From Syntrophobacter fumaroxidans MPOB (GTDB taxonomy: Bacteria; Desulfobacterota; Syntrophobacteria; Syntrophobacterales; Syntrophobacteraceae): 64,000 nt of DNA. The stretch spans positions 1,600,001 through 1,664,000 of the forward strand of contig NC_008554.1 in the NCBI RefSeq assembly GCF_000014965.1, written 5' to 3'. Shown in pieces: positions 57,302-64,000 of this stretch. Within the stretch, counting starts at the first letter, position 1, and each line of letters begins with the position of its first letter. Made by a program: the position numbers and the translations under genes. The notes beneath the pieces were generated by a model. It saw only the letters and a program-made list of their open reading frames with translations, was not told where the DNA came from and made no database searches.

Positions 57302-59905
57302 ATGGGAACTGGACGCGAGCTGATCAGAACGGGCTGGAATCTGACCGCGGCCGCGGCGGGAGTACTCCTGACCGTTTTCACCGGAATTCTCCTGATCGCA
57401 AACTACCTATCCCAGGTGGAACTGCGGAAAGCCACCGTGGAGCGGCTCCGCCACGACACCGAGAAGCGGGCCGATGCCCTCAGCTACTTTTATTCCGAGC
57501 GCAAGAACGACATGCGGGACATCCGCGAAAGCCGGGCGATTTCCGTTTTCTTCCAGAACCGGGCGCTCGGGATGTCCATGAAATACGGCCTTGAAGCCAG
57601 CCTGCTCGGAATCCTGGAAGAGCTCGAGCGGGTGCAAAGAGACCGGGCGCTCGGGAAAGACCCCATCTACACGAGGATCGTCTTCCTGGACGATCAGGGC
57701 ACGGTGCTGGTGGACACCAGGCCCTCACCCGAAGCGGATTCGGCGGGTGCCTGGCAGAGGTTTCTCGCCCCCGGATCGTCCGACGCCCTCATTCTTAGCG
57801 AGATCAAGGATGACGCCCGGCAGGTGCTGATATCCGCCCCCTATTTCTTCAAGGGGAAATATTCCGGCCAGATCGTCGCCGAGGTGTCGACCCAGGCCGT
57901 CCAGACGCACCTCATCAAGGCTGTCGGGGGCTATTCCAAGCGTGCCGTTTCAGTGATCACGGGCGAGTGCAGCCGTCCCCCGACGGCCGTTCCCGACCCC
58001 GATTTCGTAACCGCGCGGCTTTCCGACCTCAAGTCGCTCCAGGATGCCGATTCGCCGGCGTTCGACGAATTCTCCCGGGAAGAGCTGCACGAGGAATTCG
58101 TGATCAACTGCGTCGAGGTCAAGAACACTCCCTTTTACCTGGTCAACATCTCTCCGGTTTCCGAGCTTTTCGGCACGGCCGCGCCGTGGCAGTTGCTCCT
58201 GGCCATGGGGGCCTTGTCGATCCTGGTCCTGGGCGGAACAGCCGTCGCATGGCACATCAACGGCCGCAATCTTGTCCTGCAGACGGGTCTGAAAGAGGCC
58301 GCCAGGAACAGGCTGGAGCTCGAAGGAAAGAACTTTCAACTCGAAAGGGAAATCGCCGAGCGCAAGAAAGTGGAGGATGCGCTGCGCGAGTCCGAGGAGA
58401 AGTACCGGCTCGTTGTGGAAAACGCCAACGAAGCCATCTTCATCACCCAGGACGGAGTCATCAAATTCCCCAATCCCAAGACCCTCTCGCTCACCGGATT
58501 CACCACGGACGAGCTGACCTCGGCCAACCTCGCGGAGCTCCTTCACAGCGAAGACCGGCAGACCGTCCTGCAGGAACACGCCAACACGCTGGAATCAAAC
58601 TCGACCAGCCGATACGCCTTCAGAGCGTTCAGAAAGAACGGCGAGGAACTGTGGCTCGAAGCCAACTCGGTGCCCAGCACCTGGGAGGAAAGACCGGCCA
58701 TCCTCAACTTCATCCGGGACATCACTCTTCAGAAGAAGCTCCAGGCCCAGCTGTTCCACGCTCACAAGATGGAAGCCATCGGCACGCTGGCCGGAGGGAT
58801 CGCTCATGATTTCAACAACCTGTTGCAGGTGATACAAGGCTATGCGGAAATGCTGTTGTTTGGAAAGGAGCAGGACGATCCGTTCCAGAAGGAGCTCGAG
58901 GAGATCTTTTTCGCCGCCAAGCGCGGTGGCGAGCTCACCCGGCAGTTGCTGACCTTCAGCCGGAGAATCGAAAGCAAGCCCCGCCCCATTCATCTGAACC
59001 GTCAAATCGTGGAAACCAGGAAGCTCCTGGAACGGACCATCCCGAAGATGATCACCATCGAGCTGAACCTGGCGACCGATCTGCGCCCCGTCAATGCCGA
59101 TCCCGCGCAGTTCGAACAGGTTCTGATGAACCTGGCCGTCAACGCCCGGGACGCCATGCCGGAGGGAGGGGTTCTCACCATCGAGACCAGGAACGTCGTG
59201 CTCGACGAGCTGTTCTGCATGGGACAAGTGGGAGTGAGTCCCGGCGAATACGTGATGCTCAGCGTATCCGATAACGGTCACGGGATCGACGCCGGGACCC
59301 TGGAGCATATCTTCGAGCCCTTTTACAGCACCAAAGGGGTAGGCAGGGGAACGGGGCTCGGGCTGGCGATGGTCTACGGGATCGTCCAGAGCCATGCGGG
59401 GTGCATCCTGTGCTTCAGCGAAGCCGGGAAAGGCACCCGATTCGACATCTACCTGCCCCCGACCAACGCGGCCGTGCGCCCCGAGGAGAAGCGCTCGCCC
59501 CAGGAATTGCGGGGCGGCACCGAAACCGTGCTGCTGATCGAGGACGAAGCCTCCATCAGGAATATCTGCAAGCAAATGCTCGAACAATTCGGCTACCGCG
59601 TCATGATCGCCGTCGACGGCGACAGCGGGCTGCGCGCCTTCAGGGAGCATTGGAAAGACATGGACGTCGTTCTCCTCGACTTGATCATGCCCGGCATGGG
59701 CGGAAAGGAATGCCTCAAGGAGTTGCTCAAGGTCAACCCGGATGTTCCGGTCATTATCGCCAGCGGATATTCGCCGGACGGCCAGACGATCCAGATGCTC
59801 GAAAACGGGGCACGCGGATTCGTCCACAAGCCCTATGAAATCCGGGAGCTGCTGAGGGTGATCCAGGGAGTGATGGCGGCCCCCAAAGGCATGGAGGACG
59901 AATAG
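57302..59905 (+). CDS. Hybrid sensor histidine kinase with PAS and receiver domains
   Basis: An 867-aa membrane kinase. A first membrane helix (LLTVFTGILLIANYL near 20) and a second near 300 (LLLAMGALSILVLGG) enclose a periplasmic sensor domain of about 260 residues. A PAS domain lies near 390-500 (SEEKYRLVVENANEAIFITQDG). The phospho-acceptor site is AGGIAHDFNNLLQV with His near residue 501; N box NLAVNARDAM and G boxes DNGHGIDAG and GTGLGLAMV follow. The C-terminal receiver (about 740-860) has its Asp in VVLLDLIMPG near 790. The start ATG 57302 gives a natural N-terminus. It probably senses the ligand of the adjacent binding protein. No separate response regulator is next to it. Confidence 0.92.
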   Translation: MGTGRELIRTGWNLTAAAAGVLLTVFTGILLIANYLSQVELRKATVERLRHDTEKRADALSYFYSERKNDMRDIRESRAISVFFQNRALGMSMKYGLEASLLGILEELERVQRDRALGKDPIYTRIVFLDDQGTVLVDTRPSPEADSAGAWQRFLAPGSSDALILSEIKDDARQVLISAPYFFKGKYSGQIVAEVSTQAVQTHLIKAVGGYSKRAVSVITGECSRPPTAVPDPDFVTARLSDLKSLQDADSPAFDEFSREELHEEFVINCVEVKNTPFYLVNISPVSELFGTAAPWQLLLAMGALSILVLGGTAVAWHINGRNLVLQTGLKEAARNRLELEGKNFQLEREIAERKKVEDALRESEEKYRLVVENANEAIFITQDGVIKFPNPKTLSLTGFTTDELTSANLAELLHSEDRQTVLQEHANTLESNSTSRYAFRAFRKNGEELWLEANSVPSTWEERPAILNFIRDITLQKKLQAQLFHAHKMEAIGTLAGGIAHDFNNLLQVIQGYAEMLLFGKEQDDPFQKELEEIFFAAKRGGELTRQLLTFSRRIESKPRPIHLNRQIVETRKLLERTIPKMITIELNLATDLRPVNADPAQFEQVLMNLAVNARDAMPEGGVLTIETRNVVLDELFCMGQVGVSPGEYVMLSVSDNGHGIDAGTLEHIFEPFYSTKGVGRGTGLGLAMVYGIVQSHAGCILCFSEAGKGTRFDIYLPPTNAAVRPEEKRSPQELRGGTETVLLIEDEASIRNICKQMLEQFGYRVMIAVDGDSGLRAFREHWKDMDVVLLDLIMPGMGGKECLKELLKVNPDVPVIIASGYSPDGQTIQMLENGARGFVHKPYEIRELLRVIQGVMAAPKGMEDE

Positions 59906-60083
59906 CCGCTTTGCCGGGGAAAACCGCCGAAACGTTCCGCGCCGACGGTGCCTCCGAGGGTACGGACGCGAGCACCCGTCACCGCCGTGGCGGCAGGCGC
60001 GGCGCAGGGTTCGTTGCCCCGGGAACCGGCTTGACCGACATCCTCTCCTGCACTTCCCGGAAACGGCACTCCCCGGAAATGGC

Positions 60084-60112
60084 TTGCAGAAAGCGCTTGA
60101 ATGGAATATAAA
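60084..60112 (+). promoter_or_regulatory. Sigma70 promoter of the cyclophilin gene
   Basis: TTGCAG (60084-60089) and TATAAA (60107-60112) with a 17-base spacer, in an AT-rich patch, about 75 bases before ATG 60188. Confidence 0.6.
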
Positions 60113-60187
60113 TTATCGTTTGCCAATCAGTGTGAAGAATCCGATGAACCGGCACATGACCATGACTTCAGACATCTTGGGGAAAAC

Positions 60188-60709
60188 ATGAAAAGCGAAA
60201 CGAATCCGATCGTCTGCATGGAGACTTCCGAAGGGACCTTCAAGATCGAGCTCTGGGCGGACAAGGCTCCGCTCACCGTCGCCAATTTCCTCCGCTACGT
60301 GGAGGCGGGTCATTACAACGGCACCATCTTTCACCGGGTCATCAGCGATTTCATGATCCAGGGGGGCGGCCTGTCTCCCGACATGAAAGAGAAAAAGACC
60401 AGGGATCCCATCAAGAACGAAGCTTCCCCCGAGCTCAAGAACGTTCGCGGAACCATCGCCATGGCGAGGACGAACCTGGTTCACAGCGCCACGTCACAGT
60501 TCTTCATCAATGTCGTGGACAACGATTTTCTCGACCACAAGAACACGACCCCGACGGGTTTCGGATACGCGGTATTCGGGAAGGTCGTCGAAGGGATGGA
60601 AGTGGTTGATAAGATCAGGAATGTCAAGACCACTTCTTTCGGCCCCCACCAGGACGTTCCCTCGACGCAGATCCGGATCGTGAACGTCTCGCGTTGCGAC
60701 GCCTCCTGA
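60188..60709 (+). CDS. Cyclophilin-type peptidylprolyl isomerase
   Basis: A 173-aa cytoplasmic cyclophilin that speeds cis-trans isomerisation of peptidyl-proline bonds. Active-site motifs FHRVISDFMIQGG near 46 and ATSQFFINVVDNDFLD near 100, and GYAVFGKVVEGMEVVD near 130 are intact. ATG 60188 is preceded by GGGGAA; the frame opens earlier (60101) but lacks a ribosome site. The TGA stop (60707-60709) is also the first base triplet of repeat R2, so the repeat end fuses with the gene end. Confidence 0.93.
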   Translation: MKSETNPIVCMETSEGTFKIELWADKAPLTVANFLRYVEAGHYNGTIFHRVISDFMIQGGGLSPDMKEKKTRDPIKNEASPELKNVRGTIAMARTNLVHSATSQFFINVVDNDFLDHKNTTPTGFGYAVFGKVVEGMEVVDKIRNVKTTSFGPHQDVPSTQIRIVNVSRCDAS

Positions 60710-61017
60710 TACGAAGTTACCTAGAAAATAGACTCCCTCGGGAGTCTGTTTTCATGCTTCGCGGGTGTCGCAGGGGGCATGGATAATTGCGTTCAAGAGA
60801 TGGATCTTTCAAGCACAAAAGAGCGGGGGAATGATTCCCCCGCACCCCCCAAGTTTCGGCCACACGCGCAAGCGCGTGAGGCCGAGTGCTCGGCGCTGTC
60901 GGCGACCGGCCGAAGGCCGCCGCCGCAGCGCCACACGGAGCCGCGAAGCGGCGTGGGGGTGTGGGGGATACGTCCCCCACGCTTTTAGAGTATCATTTTG
61001 AACGCGAATCCGTATGA
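60707..61017. repeat. Hairpin-rich element R2 with nested cassette (inverse of R1)
   Basis: Ends TGATACGAAGTT (60707-60718) and AATCCGTATGA (61007-61017) equal those of R1 in reverse complement, and the core (GCGGGGGAATGATTCCCCCG and GTGGGGGATACGTCCCCCAC hairpins) is inverted. The 71-base cassette (60719-60788) however has the same strand orientation as in R1 and is inserted at the equivalent site of the opposite terminal repeat. Confidence 0.9.
60725..60752 (+). terminator. Terminator of the cyclophilin gene, inside R2 cassette
   Basis: AAAATAGACTCCC with GGGAGTCTGTTTT forms a long stem with a TC tip, 16 bases after the stop codon. It is the same hairpin as at 41362-41389. Confidence 0.65.
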
Positions 61018-61197
61018 AACCATTGCCCGGCTTCGGCCTTTGGCGGCAGGGGCGATTCAAACCCGTGACAAATGATTTTCCGGGTGCCCGGGTTCTCGAA
61101 TGCATCAACCGGGGCATCCGGCCAGGCGTCACGCCCATGAAAGCGGTCGCCCGAGTCGGGGGACCGGGGTCTTTCCTTCAAGATTCAGGGCCCTTCA

Positions 61198-62532
61198 ATG
61201 GACGACCAGGAATCATACCGGGATTACCTCAAGCGCATCTACGATCCGGGACGGCTTTTCGATAAACCGGAACCGCTCGAAGGAATCCGGGTTCTCGAAG
61301 TCGGCTACGTGCACCTCGGGCCGGCGGCCTGCGAATTTCTCGCGCAGTTCGGAGCCGAAGTCATCAAGTTCGAGGGGCGCAAGGGGGACCTCATGAGGTT
61401 CGTCACTCCCTACGCCTTCTACTACAAGAACATGTCTCCCGGGCTGGAGATCGAGAACCGCAACAAGTACTGGGTCGGCATGCACCTGGGGGAGCCCGGG
61501 GCCCGGGAGATCTTCCTCGACCTGGTGAAGAAATCCGACGTGGTGGTGGACAATCTGACTCCCGGCCGCACGGCCGAGTGGGGAATCAGCTACAGGGAGC
61601 TCCGGGAAATCAACCCCCGGATCATCCAGCTCCACGTGTCCGGCTACGGCAGCTGGGGGCCGTGGGCGAAAAGGAATTCGTACGACGCCGCGGCCCAGAG
61701 CATGGGGGGGCTATCGGCCATAACGGGATTCGAGGAGCGGGGTCCCATCAAATCGGGCTCCTGGATCGCCGACTGGATCACCGCGCTCATGTGCGCCATT
61801 GCCGTCACCGCGGCCTTGAATTACAGGGAGCGGACGGGCGAGGGCCAGTTCATCGATTATCTCCAGGTGGAAAACGTCATCCGGTGGTTGGACTGGACGT
61901 GGCTCTACACCTGGAAAACGGGGGAAAACCGGGTTCGGTCCGGCAACCGGGATTTGGCCGTGTGCCCGTCCGATCTCTTTCGGTGCGCCGACGGATGGGT
62001 CGCCATAGCGGCCTTCAGCAAGCCCGAGTTCAGGGGCCTGTGCAAAGCGATGGAACGGCTCCCCCTCTACGACCGGTTCGCATCGCCGCGCGACCGGCTC
62101 AAAGACGAGAATGCCCGGGAGTTGCTCGGCGCGATTTCCGCGTGGGCGGCCTCCAGGACCGTGGACGAGGTGGAAGACCTGGGCCGTCTCCACGGTTTCG
62201 CGGCCTCTCGAGTCCTCGAAGCCGGGGACGTCTACCACGGCGAGCACTTCCGGGAACGTTCGACCGTCCAGGAACATATCGATCCTCTCTACGGCCCGAT
62301 GGTGCAGCACTGCTGCCCGCCCGCGCTCAGCGGGACACCCGGCCGCATCAAGTGGAGCTCCCGGCCCCTCGGCTTCGACAACCGCCACGTGCTCTCGGGG
62401 ATCCTCGGCATGTCCGAGGAAGCGGTGAAAAAGCTCGAGGACGAGGGGGTCATCTTCCAGTGGAACCCGGACATTCCGTCCCACTGCCCGCCGCCGGACT
62501 GGGACGGCGAGAGCGGTTTGAGGTTCCCATAG
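61198..62532 (+). CDS. CaiB/BaiF family CoA-transferase (first of pair)
   Basis: A 444-aa family III CoA-transferase, moving CoA between carboxylic acids. Signatures: [29 protein letters not shown] near 25, [20 protein letters not shown], the catalytic Asp in [12 protein letters not shown] near 162, and [12 protein letters not shown]-like C-terminal part near 348. The ATG 61198 has a weak upstream site. A second, distinct member of the family follows 18 bases later, so the two may form a heteromeric enzyme or a pair with different acids. Substrates cannot be read. Confidence 0.92.
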   Translation: MDDQESYRDYLKRIYDPGRLFDKPEPLEGIRVLEVGYVHLGPAACEFLAQFGAEVIKFEGRKGDLMRFVTPYAFYYKNMSPGLEIENRNKYWVGMHLGEPGAREIFLDLVKKSDVVVDNLTPGRTAEWGISYRELREINPRIIQLHVSGYGSWGPWAKRNSYDAAAQSMGGLSAITGFEERGPIKSGSWIADWITALMCAIAVTAALNYRERTGEGQFIDYLQVENVIRWLDWTWLYTWKTGENRVRSGNRDLAVCPSDLFRCADGWVAIAAFSKPEFRGLCKAMERLPLYDRFASPRDRLKDENARELLGAISAWAASRTVDEVEDLGRLHGFAASRVLEAGDVYHGEHFRERSTVQEHIDPLYGPMVQHCCPPALSGTPGRIKWSSRPLGFDNRHVLSGILGMSEEAVKKLEDEGVIFQWNPDIPSHCPPPDWDGESGLRFP

Positions 62533-62550
62533 CCTTTCGAATCGAAAATC

Positions 62551-63903
62551 ATGACGGAAAAGAAAACCTCCGGGATGACGGAAAACGCTGATTACTCCGA
62601 ATGGGCCTTCCGGGAAACGAATCCCGCGGACGTTTTCGAGAAACCCGAAGCCCTCGACGACCTGCTCGTGCTCGATGCCGGCCGGGGAAGCTTCGCCGGA
62701 CTCTACGCCTCATCGCTGCTGGCCGAGCTGGGCGCGGAAGTGATTCGGGTCGAGCCTCCCGAGGGGGATCCGGCCAGGCGGATGAGCCCGTACGGCATGA
62801 TGATCCAGGGGACCGGGCTCGGCTACATCGTCGAAGGAAGGAACAAGTTCCACATCACCCTCGACCTCGACCGGGACGAGGGCCGGCGGCTGTTTGCCGG
62901 GCTGGCCCGCAAGGCGGACGTGGTTATCGAAACCTTCAAGCCCGGCCACATGGATTCCATCGGCCTGGGGTACCGGCAGTTGTCCGCGGTCAACCCGGGA
63001 ATCGTGTGCTGTTCCATACACACCTGCGGCCAGTTCGGGCAGGAGGCCGAGCGAAACCGCAACCAGCCCGACTACGACATTGTCGACCAGGCCAGAGGCC
63101 TCGTCATGTCGGTGACCGGCGAGTCGGAGCTGGACGCCGATGTTCCCGAGACGTTCAAGAGGCCGCTCAAGCAGGGCAACTGGATGGGCTGGTACGCCGG
63201 GGGAGCCTGGGCTGTTTTCGGCATTCTCCTGGCCTTGTTTCACCGAAGGCGCGCCGGCGTCGGGCAGCTCGTCGACTGCTCCCCCCCGGAAGGTCTCGGG
63301 GCGATGGCAAACTACGCCATCCCTTTCTATCACCTGACAGGCCGGCTCATGCCGCGCGCAGGCAATTACGACTACGCCGTGTTTCCCTACACCTACGTGA
63401 AATGCAAGGACGGATACGCTTTCATTTCCGGTTCCGCGGATCCTAATTGGACGGCCCTCTGCGAGATCATTGAACGGCCCGATCTCATCTCGCGGTTCCC
63501 GAGCATCCGGGAGCGGCTCGACCCTCCCAACCAGCCGGTCATCCGGCGCGAGATCGAGGCGTTCACCACGCGCCACACCACCGACGAGCTCCTGGAAATG
63601 GTCACGGCATACAGGAACAGGCCGGACAGGAAGGGGGTCGTCGTTACCGGCCGCCTGGAGACGCCGCGCGATGTCCTGCGGGGAGAGCACTGGGCGGCAA
63701 GGAATACCTTTGTGAAGACCGACGATCCCCACTACGGCGAAGTCCTCGTGCAGAATTCCACCTTCAAGTCGATGTCCCGAACGCCGGGAAGGATCAAGTG
63801 GGTCTGCCGTCCCGTGGGAGCCGACAACGCGTTCATCTACGAGCGCCACCTGGGGTTGAGCGAAAAGGAGCTCGAGGAGCTGAGGACCGGGGGCGTGATT
63901 TGA
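62551..63903 (+). CDS. CaiB/BaiF family CoA-transferase (second of pair)
   Basis: A 450-aa family III CoA-transferase. [39 protein letters not shown] near 30, the catalytic Asp in [16 protein letters not shown] near 180, and [19 protein letters not shown] near 372 are present. It is a distant paralogue of the gene before it; both start with a [15 protein letters not shown]-like lead segment, which suggests an old duplication. The 3' end has been copied in tandem beyond the stop codon (see 63868-63980). Substrates unknown. Confidence 0.92.
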   Translation: MTEKKTSGMTENADYSEWAFRETNPADVFEKPEALDDLLVLDAGRGSFAGLYASSLLAELGAEVIRVEPPEGDPARRMSPYGMMIQGTGLGYIVEGRNKFHITLDLDRDEGRRLFAGLARKADVVIETFKPGHMDSIGLGYRQLSAVNPGIVCCSIHTCGQFGQEAERNRNQPDYDIVDQARGLVMSVTGESELDADVPETFKRPLKQGNWMGWYAGGAWAVFGILLALFHRRRAGVGQLVDCSPPEGLGAMANYAIPFYHLTGRLMPRAGNYDYAVFPYTYVKCKDGYAFISGSADPNWTALCEIIERPDLISRFPSIRERLDPPNQPVIRREIEAFTTRHTTDELLEMVTAYRNRPDRKGVVVTGRLETPRDVLRGEHWAARNTFVKTDDPHYGEVLVQNSTFKSMSRTPGRIKWVCRPVGADNAFIYERHLGLSEKELEELRTGGVI

Positions 63904-63980
63904 GGAGATCGAGGGGCTCAGGGCCGAGGGGCGTGGTTTGAGGAGATCGAGGGACTGAGGGCCAAAGGCGCGGCCCCAGG
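63868..63980 (+). repeat. Tandem repeat of the CoA-transferase 3' end
   Basis: Three consecutive units of 37-38 bases start at 63868, 63905 and 63943, each reading GAGNTCGAGG then CTGAGG/CTCAGG-like bases. The first is the coding end with the TGA; the other two follow it and would encode EIEGLRAEG-like peptides. Slippage or unequal exchange at the gene end is the simplest source. Confidence 0.75.
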
Positions 63981-64000
63981 TGGGCTTGCGTTTAACGCTA

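Noticed and set aside
60717-60980. Frames inside R1 and R2 that translate to similar short proteins
   Set aside because: They arise from the shared repeat DNA on either strand; hairpins explain the sequence better than coding.
1-64000. tRNA, rRNA or CRISPR array
   Set aside because: No cloverleaf with a GTTCRA-type T loop, no rRNA-like block and no regularly spaced identical repeats with unique spacers were recognised. The direct repeats found are only paired or tandem 38-base units.

Overview
The window looks like chromosomal DNA of a strictly anaerobic deltaproteobacterium of the Syntrophobacter/sulfate-reducer type. Most genes are GC-rich with tightly packed operons. The content is anaerobic: a molybdenum aldehyde oxidoreductase with its maturation genes, many Fe-S proteins, type III CoA-transferases, an Mrp-type Fe-S carrier and a probable selenoprotein. 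Species assignment (closest to Syntrophobacter fumaroxidans) is an inference from gene content, not a database result.

Layout. 0-6.2 kb: AmmeMemoRadiSam proteins B and A, an unknown 180-aa protein, a zinc-dependent phospholipase C-like protein, and on the minus strand Mrp followed by transketolase. 6.5-12.8 kb: a FmdB zinc ribbon, a 50-residue membrane protein whose frame continues through a UGA followed by a SECIS-like hairpin, a D-Ala-D-Ala carboxypeptidase, a secreted FecR/DUF6600-like protein with a tail of about 265 Gln/Arg residues, and an M28 peptidase. 13-28.6 kb: a secreted Calx-beta protein, an aldehyde dehydrogenase, then the aldehyde oxidoreductase (Mop) and a run of eight overlapping or adjacent genes: FAD/dicluster oxidoreductase, zinc-ribbon redox protein, methyltransferase, C-GCAxxG-C-C protein, radical SAM TrsS, AMP-dependent ligase, XdhC, and an NTP-transferase/HD/phosphatase fusion. 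These appear to mature or service the Mop enzyme. The order matches the Desulfovibrio vulgaris DVU_1551-1559 type locus as I remember it.

28.6-37.6 kb: a molybdopterin oxidoreductase, then a visibly AT-richer five-gene island on the minus strand (C5 DNA methyltransferase, MORC-like GHKL ATPase, Z1 ATPase, PD-(D/E)XK protein, Vsr nuclease). The island is bracketed by a 136-bp direct repeat (4 mismatches) that carries the start of the oxidoreductase gene. It reads as a horizontally acquired restriction-like defence cassette.

37.8-46.4 kb: an unknown 682-aa protein, a DUF1786 actin-fold protein, and an ECF sigma / anti-sigma / VIT-VWA unit. Two sites with the same architecture (GGAACTT, 16 bp, TCWRA) lie before the sigma gene and before the VIT-VWA gene and define a likely regulon. 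46.7-52 kb: a minus-strand operon for exported or membrane redox proteins (DUF6599-like, DUF362 with Tat signal, NapH/NapG-like polyferredoxin, Tat aldo/keto reductase). 52-61 kb: a membrane spermidine-synthase-like protein, cyclopropane fatty acid synthase, an HD protein, a periplasmic binding protein next to a hybrid histidine kinase, and a cyclophilin. 61.2-63.9 kb: two CaiB/BaiF CoA-transferases.

Dispersed non-coding repeats run through the window. Two copies of a hairpin-rich element of about 310 bp (41344 and 60707) lie in opposite orientation, each with the same 71-bp cassette nested at the same point of a terminal inverted repeat. In both, the element end supplies the neighbouring gene's stop codon. 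A relative lies at 15887-16065, and lone cassette copies lie beside the defence island. No tRNA, rRNA or CRISPR array was recognised.
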